Assembly: GCF_001570605.1 (NCBI RefSeq)
Contig: NZ_BBXG01000003.1
Coordinates: 459,252 to 523,251, forward strand
DNA length: 64,000 nt
Origin: Herbidospora cretacea
GTDB lineage: Bacteria > Actinomycetota > Actinomycetes > Streptosporangiales > Streptosporangiaceae
Direction: 5' to 3'
Shown in pieces: positions 9,378 to 17,958 of this stretch (positions within the stretch are counted from its first letter, which is position 1; each line of letters begins with the position of its first letter). The notes beneath the pieces were generated by a model that was not told the DNA's origin, searched no databases, and was given only the letters and a program-made list of their open reading frames with translations. The position numbers and the translations under genes are program-made.

Positions 9378-10706
9378 GTGACCGAAAGATGGAGTCGAGA
9401 CCAGGTGCTGGCGCTCGCGCCCGACGCCGCCTCGCAGAAGGCGGCCGGCGGGGTGAGCGCGCCCAGGAAGTGGTCCGCCATGGGGGTGTCCGGAACGGCG
9501 CTGTGGGGCGAGTGCGCCGGATCCGGGTCCAAGCCCTACCAGGCGTGCGTCGATCTTTCCGAGCCCGCCTACCGCTGCAGCTGCCCCAGCAGGAAGTTCC
9601 CCTGCAAACACGCGCTGGGCCTGCTCCTGCTGTGGTCCGCCGACGGCGTGCCGCCCGCGGCCGAACCGGCCCCCTGGGTGGCCGAATGGTTCGCCCAGCG
9701 GACCGCCCGCGCCGAGAAGGCCACGGAGAAGGCGGCCGAGAAGGCCGCGAAAGCGCCTACAGCGAAGGACGCCGAGAAGGACGAGAGCCGGGTCAGGCAG
9801 CGTGAGGAGCGCGTCGCGGCGGGCCTGGCCGAGCTCGAACGCTGGCTGTCCGACCAGGTGGCGAGCGGCCTGGCCGACGCCCGCCAGACCGGCCTGGCCG
9901 AGTGGAGCGACCTGGCCAAGCGCCTCGTCGACGCCCAGGCGCCCGGCCTCGCCGGGACCTTCACCGGCCTCACCCGCGTCTTCCGCGACGAGAACTGGCC
10001 GGGCCGCCTGCTGGGTGAATACGCCATGGTCCACCTGCTGGCCGTGGCCCACCGCCGGGCCGCCGAGCTGCCCGGCGACCTGCGCGAGACGGTCCGCCAG
10101 CGGGTCGGCTACCAGGTCGCCAAGGAGACGGTGCTGGCCCTGCCGCCGATCCGCGACGAGTGGCAGGTCATCGCCCGGCGCGACGAGGAGCGCGACCGGC
10201 TGCTGTCGCGCCGGGTCTGGCTCCACGGCCGGGCGACCGGTCGGGTGGCGCTCGTGCTGTCGTTCGCCCCGCCGGGCCAGCCGCTCGACGCGTCGCTGGT
10301 TCTCGGCACCCGGATCGACGCCGACGTCTCCTACTACCCGGGCGCGGCCCCGCTCAGGGCGCTGATCGCCGACCGCTACGGCCCCGCCGTCCCGGCCAGG
10401 ACGCCGGCCTCGGGGGTCGAGGTCGAGGGCGTGCCGCAGGTGATCGCCGACGTGCTGACCCGCGACCCGTGGACCGAGTCGTGGCCGCTGGTCATCACCG
10501 GGGCGCGGGTGGGCCGCGACGGCAAGGAGTGGTGCCTGCTGGGCGGCTCGGGCCAGGGGCTCCGGCTGCGCCCGTCGGCCGGCGACCCGTGGAGACTGAT
10601 CGCCGTCTCGGGCGGCCGTCCGGTGACGGTGGCCGTGGAATGGACCCCTGACGGCCTGCGTCCCCTCACGACGTGGGACGAGAACGACGAGGTGGTGGTG
10701 CTGTGA
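9378..10706 (+). CDS. SWIM zinc-finger protein, first gene of a five-gene AAA+/VWA operon
   Basis: 442 residues. The N-terminal ~85 residues carry a SWIM zinc finger: YRCSCPSRKFPCKHALGLLL has the CxC...CxH ligands Cys67, Cys69, Cys76 and His78. SWIM fingers bind DNA or proteins and occur in MuDR transposases, SWI2/SNF2-linked proteins and ubiquitin ligases. Next is an Ala/Lys/Glu-rich helical linker (~115-145), then a mostly helical region and a beta-rich C-terminal part with no motif I recognise. The GTG at 9378 is chosen from the TAGGGT box seven bases upstream. Its stop overlaps the GTG start of the next gene (GTGA), so the two are translationally coupled. The role is probably substrate or nucleic-acid recognition for the ATPase; this is inference. 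Confidence 0.85.
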   Translation: MTERWSRDQVLALAPDAASQKAAGGVSAPRKWSAMGVSGTALWGECAGSGSKPYQACVDLSEPAYRCSCPSRKFPCKHALGLLLLWSADGVPPAAEPAPWVAEWFAQRTARAEKATEKAAEKAAKAPTAKDAEKDESRVRQREERVAAGLAELERWLSDQVASGLADARQTGLAEWSDLAKRLVDAQAPGLAGTFTGLTRVFRDENWPGRLLGEYAMVHLLAVAHRRAAELPGDLRETVRQRVGYQVAKETVLALPPIRDEWQVIARRDEERDRLLSRRVWLHGRATGRVALVLSFAPPGQPLDASLVLGTRIDADVSYYPGAAPLRALIADRYGPAVPARTPASGVEVEGVPQVIADVLTRDPWTESWPLVITGARVGRDGKEWCLLGGSGQGLRLRPSAGDPWRLIAVSGGRPVTVAVEWTPDGLRPLTTWDENDEVVVL

Positions 10707-12097
10707 GGCTCGATCGGCGCAACGGGTGGAACGAGCTCGTCTCCACCGCTCTCGTCGGGACCGAACGCCGGGGCGCCGACACCCCCTTCGACCTGCTGGA
10801 GCAGGCCGCCGCCCAGGTGGTCGCCCGGCGGGCCGGGGAGCGGCCGGGCGGCGGGAGCCCGCTCGACGAGGCGCCCGCCGACGGGACGCCCCCGGTGCCC
10901 GGTCCGGCCGCCGACCGGCTGGCCCGGCTGCTCGGCGGTGAGTTCCCCCGGGTGCTGCCCGAATGGCTGGAGCTGGCGGCCCGCAGGTCGCTCCGGGTCC
11001 CGGCCCGGCTGCTGCCGCAGCTGCTCGCCGCCGGGGCCCGCGACAGGTCCATCCGGGCCGACCTCGCCGTCGTCACCGGGGCGCGGGGCCGCTGGCTCGC
11101 CGGGCTCAACCACGAGTGGGGCTACCTGCTGCAGGAGAGCTCCGGGGCTCAGGAGAGCCTCGACCACGGGCCGTGGGAGTTCGGCACCCGCGGCGACCGC
11201 CAGACCTTCCTCGCCGCGCTGCGGGCCGCCTCGCCCGGCGACGCCAGAGACCTGCTGGAGGTCACCTGGGCCAAGGAGAACCCCGACGACCGGGCCGTGT
11301 TCATCGGCGTCCTGGCCCACGGGCTGACCATGGCCGACGAGCCCTTCCTGGAGAAGGCCCTCGACGACCGCCGCCGGGAGGTCCGGCAGGCCGCCGCCGA
11401 CCTGCTCACCAAGCTGCCCGACTCCCGGCTCGGCAGGCGGATGGCCGAGCGGGCCGCCGGGCTGCTCACCCGGCGGGGCTCCCGGCTCGACGCGGTGGCC
11501 CCGGCGGCGTGCGACTCGGTCATGGAGCGCGACGGCGTCCGGTCCCGGCCGCCCGCGGGCACCGGGCCGCGAAGCTGGTGGCTGCAGCAGGTCATCGCGC
11601 ACACGCCGCTGGGCTTCTGGCCCGGCCACCTGGGCGCCGACCCGGCCGAGCTGGTCCGGATGACCATCGGCGACTGGGCCAGGGAGATCCACATGGGCTG
11701 GATCCGGGCCGCCATCCTGCAGGACGACCCCGCTTGGGCCCGCGCCCTCTTCGACGTCGAACCGCTGACCGACCTGCTGGCAGTCCTGCCGCCCGACGAA
11801 CGGTCGTGGCGGGCGGCCGAGATCGTCCGGGCCGGCAACGTCGACGGCCAGTTGATCATGATGCTCGGCGGGGTGCCCGGACCGTGGAGCGGCCCGCTGG
11901 CGGCGGCCGTGCTCCAGCGGGTCGCCGACATCGCCTCCAGCCAGCCGTGGAACGCGGGCGAGCTGGCCCGCCTGGCGGGCGAACGCCTAGACCCGGCCGG
12001 CCACTACGACCTCGACCAGCTGCCCGACATCGGCGAACTGCGGACCGCCGCCGCCCTGCTCCGCTTCCGTTCCGACATGATCAAGGAGTTCTCGTGA
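10703..12097 (+). CDS. DUF5691-like helical protein, second gene of the AAA+/VWA operon
   Basis: 464 residues starting WNELVSTALVGTERRGADTP, which I recognise as the opening of the DUF5691 family usually found beside SWIM, MoxR and VWA genes. The rest is Ala/Leu/Arg-rich and predominantly alpha-helical. Segments such as ALDDRRREVRQAAADLLTKLPDSRLGRRMAERA look like HEAT-type repeats, so a scaffold or adaptor role is plausible. No catalytic motif was seen. It overlaps the upstream gene by four bases (GTGA) and the downstream ATPase gene by four bases in the same way. The family assignment rests on memory and context, not on a search. Confidence 0.72.
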   Translation: MRLDRRNGWNELVSTALVGTERRGADTPFDLLEQAAAQVVARRAGERPGGGSPLDEAPADGTPPVPGPAADRLARLLGGEFPRVLPEWLELAARRSLRVPARLLPQLLAAGARDRSIRADLAVVTGARGRWLAGLNHEWGYLLQESSGAQESLDHGPWEFGTRGDRQTFLAALRAASPGDARDLLEVTWAKENPDDRAVFIGVLAHGLTMADEPFLEKALDDRRREVRQAAADLLTKLPDSRLGRRMAERAAGLLTRRGSRLDAVAPAACDSVMERDGVRSRPPAGTGPRSWWLQQVIAHTPLGFWPGHLGADPAELVRMTIGDWAREIHMGWIRAAILQDDPAWARALFDVEPLTDLLAVLPPDERSWRAAEIVRAGNVDGQLIMMLGGVPGPWSGPLAAAVLQRVADIASSQPWNAGELARLAGERLDPAGHYDLDQLPDIGELRTAAALLRFRSDMIKEFS

Positions 12098-13179
12098 CGA
12101 CCCCCACCGTGCTGCGGCCCCACGCGGAAGACCAGTACGCCGACGAACTGGCCGTCCTGGCCAAGCACGACGACCGGCCCCGCCCGCCCGGCTGGCGCCT
12201 GTCGCCGTGGGCGGTGACCACGTACATCCTGGGCGACGCCGACCACCCCGGCGGCGTGATCACGCCGAAGTACATCGGGCCGCGCCGCATCGTCGAGGTC
12301 GCCGTCGCCACCCTGGCCACCGACCGGGCGCTGCTGCTGCTCGGCGTGCCCGGCACCGCCAAGACCTGGCTGTCGGAACACCTCGCCGCCGCCGTCTCCG
12401 GCGACTCGACCCTGCTGGTGCAGGGCACCGCCGGGACCGCCGAGGAGGCCGTCCGCTACGGCTGGAACTACGCCCGGCTGCTCGCCGAGGGCCCCTCGCG
12501 GGAGGCGCTGACGCCCAGCCCGGTGATGCGGGCCATGGCCGAGGGGCGGCTGGCCAGGGTCGAGGAGCTGACCCGCATGCCCTCCGACGTGCAAGACGCG
12601 CTGATCACCGTCCTGTCGGAGAAGACGCTGCCGATCCCCGAGCTCAACGAGGAGACCCAGGCGGCCAAGGGCTTCAACGTCATCGCCACCGCCAACGACC
12701 GCGACCGGGGCGTCAACGAGCTGTCGAGCGCGCTGCGCCGCCGCTTCAACACGGTGGTGCTGCCCGTCCCGGCCTCCGCCGAGGAGGAGGTGGAGATCGT
12801 CTCCCGCCGGGTCGCCCAGCTCGGCCGGTCGCTGGAGCTGCCGGAGACCCCGGCGGGCCTGGAGGAGATCCGCCGGGTGGTGACGGTCTTCCGCGAGCTG
12901 CGCTCGGGGGTGACCTCCGACGGCCGAACCAAGGTCAAGACGCCCAGCGGCACCCTCAGCACCGCCGAGGCCATCTCGGTACTGACCAGCGGGATCGCCC
13001 TGGCGGCCCACTTCGGCGACGGGGTGCTGCGGCCCTCCGACGTGGCGGCCGGGATCGTCGGGGCGGTCGTGCAGGACCCGGTGTCCGACCGGGTGATCTG
13101 GCAGGAGTACCTGGAGACGGTCGTCCGCGAACGGGAGGAGTGGCGTGACTTCTACCGCGCGTGCCGCGACGCCGGGTGA
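12094..13179 (+). CDS. MoxR-type AAA+ ATPase, third gene of the AAA+/VWA operon
   Basis: 361 residues. MoxR ATPases are chaperone-like AAA+ proteins that usually work with VWA-domain partners to remodel or activate targets. Walker A is GVPGTAKT (residues 84-91). The helix after the usual Walker B has RMPSDVQDALITVLSEKTLPIPE, and sensor I and the arginine-finger region are visible in FNVIATANDRDRGVNELSSALRRRFN. The Walker B itself reads ARVEELTR where most MoxR proteins have DEINR, so the first acidic residue is Glu instead of Asp. The GTG at 12094 overlaps the upstream stop and is preceded by AAGGAG. It overlaps the next gene by 35 bases. A VWA partner is encoded two genes downstream. Confidence 0.9.
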   Translation: MTTPTVLRPHAEDQYADELAVLAKHDDRPRPPGWRLSPWAVTTYILGDADHPGGVITPKYIGPRRIVEVAVATLATDRALLLLGVPGTAKTWLSEHLAAAVSGDSTLLVQGTAGTAEEAVRYGWNYARLLAEGPSREALTPSPVMRAMAEGRLARVEELTRMPSDVQDALITVLSEKTLPIPELNEETQAAKGFNVIATANDRDRGVNELSSALRRRFNTVVLPVPASAEEEVEIVSRRVAQLGRSLELPETPAGLEEIRRVVTVFRELRSGVTSDGRTKVKTPSGTLSTAEAISVLTSGIALAAHFGDGVLRPSDVAAGIVGAVVQDPVSDRVIWQEYLETVVREREEWRDFYRACRDAG

Positions 13180-15349
13180 CCCGGTGACCGTCACCCTGCT
13201 GGGCGTCCGCCACCACGGCCCCGGTTCCGCCCGCGCCGTGGCGGCCGAGCTCGCCCGCCTCAAGCCCGACATCGTCCTGATCGAGGGCCCGCCCGAGGCC
13301 GACGGCCTGGTCGCCCTGGCCGCCGACCCGGGCATGGAACCCCCGGTGGCGCTGCTGGCCCACGTCCCCGGCGACCCGACGAAGGCGGCGTTCTGGCCGT
13401 TCGCGACCTTCTCCCCGGAATGGCAGGCGCTGAGATACGCGGCCGAGGCCGGCGTCCCGGCCCGCTTCTGCGACCTCCCGGCGGCCCACTCGCTGGCGGA
13501 GAAGGAGCCCGAGCCGGGGGACGACGACCCCACCCCGGCCCAGGTCGTCCGGATCGACCCGATCGCCTCGCTCGCCGCGGCGGCCGGTTACGACGACCCC
13601 GAGCGCTGGTGGGAGGACGCCGTCGAACACCGGGGCGACACCCCCTTCGAGGTGATCGCCGAGGCCATGGCCGCCGTCCGGGAGGGCTACACCCCCGACG
13701 AGAGGGAGGCCCGGCGGGAGGCGTACATGCGCCGGACCGTCCGGGTCGCCGTCAAAGAGGGCTTCGGCAACATCGCTGTCGTGTGCGGGGCGTGGCACGT
13801 CCCGGCGCTGACCACCATCGGACCGGCCGCCGCCGACGACCGGATCCTCAAGGGCCTGCCCAAGGTCAAGGCCGAGATGACCTGGGTCCCGTGGACCCAC
13901 GGCCGGCTCGCCCACTGGAGCGGCTACGGCGCGGGAGTCACCTCCCCGGGCTGGTACGCCCACCTGTTCGCCACCCCCGACCGCCCGGTCGAACGCTGGC
14001 TGACCGACGCGGCCGGAGTGCTCCGCGACGAGGGGATCCCCGTCTCGTCGGCCCACGTCATCGAGTCGGTCCGGCTCGCCCACAGCCTCGCGGTCGTCCG
14101 CGACCGGCCGCTGGCCGGGCTCGCCGAGGTCACCGAGGCCGCGCGGGCCGTCCTGTGCGAGGGCGACGAGCTGCCCGTCGAGCTCATCCAGCGGCGCATG
14201 GTCGTGGGGGAGCGGCTGGGCCACGTGCCCGACTCCACGCCCATGGTCCCGCTCCAGCGGCACCTCCGCGAGGAGCAGCGACGGCTGCGCCTCAAGCCCG
14301 AGGCGCTCGACCGCGAGCTCGAACTCGACCTGCGCAAGCCGCTCGACCTCGACCGCAGCCGCCTGCTCCACCGCCTCCGGCTCCTCGGCGTCCCGTGGGG
14401 CGAACCCCGGCACACCCGGGGGAAGGGCACGTTCAAGGAGGCCTGGGCGCTCCAGTGGCGGCCCGAGTTCGACATCTCGCTCATCGAGGCCGCGCCGCTC
14501 GGGGTGACCGTCCCGGCCGCCGCCGTCGCCCGGATCGCCGAGCTGGCCGCCAAGGAGGGGGCCGCGCTGGCCGACCTCACCGGTCTGGTCGAGCGGGCGC
14601 TGCTCGCCGACCTGCCGGGGTCGCTGCCGTCGGTGCTGGCCGCGATCGGCGACCGGGCGGCCGTCGACACCGACATCCGCCACCTCATGGCGGCGCTGCC
14701 CGCGCTGGTCCGCGCGCAGCGTTACGGCGACGTGCGGGGGACCCCGGCCGAAGGCCTGGCCGTGATCGCCACGTCGCTGCTGGCCCGGATCTGCGCCGGT
14801 CTGTCGGCCGCCGTCTCGGGGCTCGACGACGAGAACGCGCGCGGCATGGTCGTCCACGTCGACGCCGTGACCAGCGCGTCGGCGCTGCTCGACGAGGGGC
14901 GGGAGCGCTGGCTCGCCGCCCTGCGCGCCCTCGCCGACCGCGCCGGCCTGCCCGGGGTGGTCGAGGGCCGGATCGTCCGCATCCTCTTCGACGCCGACCG
15001 GCTCGGCGACGCCGACGCGCGCATGTCGCGGGCCGTGTCGATCGCCCATCCGCCCGCGCGGGCGGCGGCCTGGATCGAGGGGTTCCTGTCCGGCGGCGGG
15101 CTGCTGCTGGTCCACGACCCCCGGCTGCTGGCCATGGTCGACGACTGGCTCATGGGCCTGCGCGGCGACGCGTTCGTCGAGGTCCTGCCCCTGCTGCGGC
15201 GGACCTTCGGCTCCTTCGCGCCGCCGGAGCGCCGATCGATCGCGAGCCGGGTCCGGTCGGGCTCGGCCACCGAGAAGGACATCGACTACGACGACGACCG
15301 CGCCGCCCCGGCCGTGCGGACCGTCATGGGAATCCTGGGGAGCGGCTGA
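13145..15349 (+). CDS. DUF5682-like protein with TraB/TIKI-type motifs, fourth gene of the AAA+/VWA operon
   Basis: 734 residues. The N-terminal domain opens TVTLLGVRHHGPGSARAV, then PDIVLIEGPPEADG (Glu47), and further on has AVVCGAWHVPAL (His218). Paired GxxH motifs with an EGP in the first third resemble the TraB/TIKI/ChaN group of putative metal-dependent hydrolases. I recognise the whole as DUF5682, but enzymatic activity is inference. The C-terminal ~400 residues are helical and Arg/Leu-rich without clear motifs. The GTG at 13145 is well placed after GGGAGGAG despite its 35-base overlap with the ATPase gene. The stop codon overlaps the next ATG by one base. Candidate effector of the operon. 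Confidence 0.78.
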   Translation: MTSTARAATPGDPVTVTLLGVRHHGPGSARAVAAELARLKPDIVLIEGPPEADGLVALAADPGMEPPVALLAHVPGDPTKAAFWPFATFSPEWQALRYAAEAGVPARFCDLPAAHSLAEKEPEPGDDDPTPAQVVRIDPIASLAAAAGYDDPERWWEDAVEHRGDTPFEVIAEAMAAVREGYTPDEREARREAYMRRTVRVAVKEGFGNIAVVCGAWHVPALTTIGPAAADDRILKGLPKVKAEMTWVPWTHGRLAHWSGYGAGVTSPGWYAHLFATPDRPVERWLTDAAGVLRDEGIPVSSAHVIESVRLAHSLAVVRDRPLAGLAEVTEAARAVLCEGDELPVELIQRRMVVGERLGHVPDSTPMVPLQRHLREEQRRLRLKPEALDRELELDLRKPLDLDRSRLLHRLRLLGVPWGEPRHTRGKGTFKEAWALQWRPEFDISLIEAAPLGVTVPAAAVARIAELAAKEGAALADLTGLVERALLADLPGSLPSVLAAIGDRAAVDTDIRHLMAALPALVRAQRYGDVRGTPAEGLAVIATSLLARICAGLSAAVSGLDDENARGMVVHVDAVTSASALLDEGRERWLAALRALADRAGLPGVVEGRIVRILFDADRLGDADARMSRAVSIAHPPARAAAWIEGFLSGGGLLLVHDPRLLAMVDDWLMGLRGDAFVEVLPLLRRTFGSFAPPERRSIASRVRSGSATEKDIDYDDDRAAPAVRTVMGILGSG

Positions 15350-16515
15350 TGGACACGCACGACGACGAGCGGGCCCGCCGCTGGCGGCTGGTCCTCGGCG
15401 GGGCGGCCGAACAGGCCCCCGGCGGCCTCGGCGGCCTGTCGGGGTCCGACGCCGGCATGGACGCCGCCCTGGCCGCCCTCTACGACCTCGACGGCGACGG
15501 CGGCGAGTCGTCGCCCCGCTCGGCCGGGCTGGGCGGGTCGGCGCCCAGGGTGTCCCGCTGGCTGGGCGACATCCGGACCTATTTCCCCTCGACGGTCGTC
15601 CAGGTCATGCAGAAGGACGCCATCGACCGCCTCGACCTCAGCCGTCTCCTCCTGGAGCCGGAGATGCTCGAGGCGGTGGAGCCCGACGTCCACCTCGTCG
15701 GCACCCTCCTGTCGCTCAACCGGGTGATGCCCGAGAAGGCCAGGGAGTCGGCCCGGGTGGTGGTGCGGAAGGTCGTCCACGAGCTGGAACGCAAGCTCCA
15801 GCACCGCACCCGCGCGGCGGTGACCGGCGCGCTCAACCGGGCGGCCCGGACCAACCGCCCCCGGCGTCCGGCCGACATCGACTGGAACCGGACCATCCGC
15901 GCCAACCTGAAGAACTACCTCCCCGACCGCAACACGGTCGTGCCGTCGCGGCTGGTCGGCTACGCCCGCAAGCAGCAGTCGGTCCAGCGCGAGGTCGTGC
16001 TGTGCATCGACCAGAGCGGCTCGATGGCGGCGTCGGTGGTCTACTCGAGCGTGTTCGGCGCGGTGCTGGCCTCGATGCGCTCGCTGAAGACGTCCTTGGT
16101 CGTCTTCGACACGGCCGTGGTCGACCTGACCGACCAGCTCCACGACCCGGTCGAGCTCCTCTTCGGCACCCAGCTCGGCGGCGGCACCGACATCAACCGC
16201 GCCATCGCCTACTCCCAGGGCCTCATCACCCGCCCGGCCAACTCGATCTTCATCCTGATCAGCGACCTCTACGAGGGCGGCGTCCGCGCCGAGATGCTCA
16301 GGCGGGTCGCCGCGATGACGGCCGCCGGGGTCCAGGTGATCGTCCTGCTGGCCCTGTCCGACGAGGGCGCGCCCTTCTACGACCACGACAACGCCGCGGC
16401 CCTGGCCGCCATGGGCGTCCCCGCCTTCGCCTGCACGCCCGACGCCTTCCCCGACCTGATGGCCGCCGCCATCGAACGCCGCGACATCACGGCCTGGGCC
16501 GAACGCAACGCTTGA
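15349..16515 (+). CDS. VWA-domain protein, fifth gene of the AAA+/VWA operon
   Basis: 388 residues. The N-terminal ~200 residues are helical and carry a Gly-rich start. The VWA domain begins at EVVLCIDQSGSMAAS, a perfect MIDAS metal-binding motif (Asp221-x-Ser223-x-Ser225), with the further MIDAS threonine in GGGTDINRAI and aspartate in ILISDLYEGG. VWA proteins bind partner proteins through a metal ion and commonly pair with MoxR ATPases. ATG at 15349 shares one base with the upstream stop (ATGA-type coupling). This is the last gene of the operon; the next gene has its own promoter-like box. Confidence 0.9.
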   Translation: MDTHDDERARRWRLVLGGAAEQAPGGLGGLSGSDAGMDAALAALYDLDGDGGESSPRSAGLGGSAPRVSRWLGDIRTYFPSTVVQVMQKDAIDRLDLSRLLLEPEMLEAVEPDVHLVGTLLSLNRVMPEKARESARVVVRKVVHELERKLQHRTRAAVTGALNRAARTNRPRRPADIDWNRTIRANLKNYLPDRNTVVPSRLVGYARKQQSVQREVVLCIDQSGSMAASVVYSSVFGAVLASMRSLKTSLVVFDTAVVDLTDQLHDPVELLFGTQLGGGTDINRAIAYSQGLITRPANSIFILISDLYEGGVRAEMLRRVAAMTAAGVQVIVLLALSDEGAPFYDHDNAAALAAMGVPAFACTPDAFPDLMAAAIERRDITAWAERNA

Positions 16516-16580
16516 CGATTCGGCCGAAGGTCTCATGTCCTCTGGGGCCAGGGCCCGATGCCCGGTACGCTTCCCATCCG

Positions 16581-16586
16581 TAATGT
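16581..16586 (+). promoter_or_regulatory. -10 box (TAATGT) of leaderless MFS gene
   Basis: TAATGT, seven bases, then ATG at 16594. This spacing matches the other leaderless starts in the window and supports 16594 over 16558 or 16606. Confidence 0.45.
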
Positions 16587-16593
16587 CCGAATC

Positions 16594-17940
16594 ATGGTTT
16601 CTCTCATGACATCCACGTCACCGCCACCGGCCGTCTTCTCGGCCCGTTACCGGGCCCTGAGCACCGGCATCACCGCGCTCATCGTGCTGGTCGCGTTCGA
16701 GTACCTGGCGGTCGCGACCGCCATGCCCGAGATCGGCGAGGAGCTGCGCGGCTGGGGCCTCTACAGCCTCGCCTTCAGCGGCCCCGTCGCCGCCGCGCTC
16801 GTCGGCACGGTCGCCGGCGGCCGCTGGGGTGACGTCTCCGGCCCCGACAAGCCGCTCTGGACGGGCCTGGCCGCGTTCGTCGCCGGTCTGGTCGTCGCCG
16901 GTCTGGCCCCCACGATGGAGATCTTCATCGCCGGCCGCCTGATCCAGGGGCTGGGCGGCGGGATGTTCAACGTCGCCATCTACGTGCTGGTCGCGCGGGT
17001 CTACCCGGGCGCCATGCACCCGAAGGTCTTCTCGCTGCTGGCCGCCGCCTGGGTGCTGCCCTCGGTGGTCGGCCCGGCCATCACCGGCACGGTCACCGAG
17101 GCGTGGACCTGGCGGGCCGTCTTCCTGGGCGTCGCGGTGCTCGCGATCCCGGCCGCGGTGATCTTCTGGCGGGGGCTGGCCTCCCGGGAGCCCCACCAGC
17201 ACGAAGAGGAGAAGACGGACACCGGACCGTTCGCCGCGCGGCTCGCCTGGGGCGGGGCCGCGGCGGTGGGCGCGGCGGTGCTCCAATACGGCTCCGACGA
17301 CCGGAACTACCCGCTGATGGCGGCCGGCCTGATCGTGCTGATGGTCGCGCTGCCGATGCTGGTCCCGGCCGGGACGCTGCGGGCGGCCCGGGGGCTGCCG
17401 ACCGTCGTCGCGCTGCGCGGGCTGAGCATGGGCGCGTTCTTCGCCGCCGAGGTGCTGGTGCCGCTCATGCTCGTCAAGGAGCGCGGCCTGTCGCTGACCG
17501 AGGCGGGCATCGCGCTGACCGGCGGGGCGCTGGCCTGGTCGGCCGGGTCGTGGCTGCAGGGCAAGTACCCGGGCGGCCGGCTGCTGCGGCTGTGGGGCGG
17601 CCACCTGCTGGTCGCCGCCGGGATCTCGGTGACCGCGCTCGCCTTCCTGCCCGCCGTCCCGATCTGGGTGGCGTTCATCGGCTGGGTGGTCTGCGGGCTC
17701 GGCATCGGGATGATCTACCCGACGCTGTCCGTGCTGGTCCTGGAGCTGTCCCGGCCCGGTGAGGAGGGCAAGAACAGCGCCTCGCTCAGTGTCGGCGAGT
17801 CGGGGATGACCGTGGTCGCGGTGGCCGTCACGGGGGCCGTGCTGACCGCGACGGGAGCCTATGCCGTCTGCTTCGCCCTGCTCGTGGTGATGGCGCTGGC
17901 GGGGGCGCTGCTGTCCCGGCGTGTCACCATGGAACTCTGA
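16594..17940 (+). CDS. MFS transporter (drug exporter-like)
   Basis: A 448-residue inner-membrane protein with about 12 hydrophobic segments separated by short loops. ITALIVLVAFEYLAVATAMPEI is TM1 with the loop motif seen in multidrug efflux members, GGRWGDVSGPDKPLW is the loop between TM2 and TM3 (motif A-like), and GLGGGMFNVAIYVLVARVYP resembles the TM4 region. A charged loop (REPHQHEEEKTDTG) separates the halves. Such proteins export small molecules using proton motive force; the substrate is unknown. The nearest downstream gene starts 18 bases later and may be co-transcribed. Confidence 0.88.
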   Translation: MVSLMTSTSPPPAVFSARYRALSTGITALIVLVAFEYLAVATAMPEIGEELRGWGLYSLAFSGPVAAALVGTVAGGRWGDVSGPDKPLWTGLAAFVAGLVVAGLAPTMEIFIAGRLIQGLGGGMFNVAIYVLVARVYPGAMHPKVFSLLAAAWVLPSVVGPAITGTVTEAWTWRAVFLGVAVLAIPAAVIFWRGLASREPHQHEEEKTDTGPFAARLAWGGAAAVGAAVLQYGSDDRNYPLMAAGLIVLMVALPMLVPAGTLRAARGLPTVVALRGLSMGAFFAAEVLVPLMLVKERGLSLTEAGIALTGGALAWSAGSWLQGKYPGGRLLRLWGGHLLVAAGISVTALAFLPAVPIWVAFIGWVVCGLGIGMIYPTLSVLVLELSRPGEEGKNSASLSVGESGMTVVAVAVTGAVLTATGAYAVCFALLVVMALAGALLSRRVTMEL

Positions 17941-17958
17941 GAACTAGGGGGACCATCT

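Noticed and set aside
12956-15115. 719-codon minus-strand frame opposite the DUF5682 gene
   Set aside because: Low-complexity Gly/Val/Asp/Arg composition and no start context; the operon on the plus strand explains the region.
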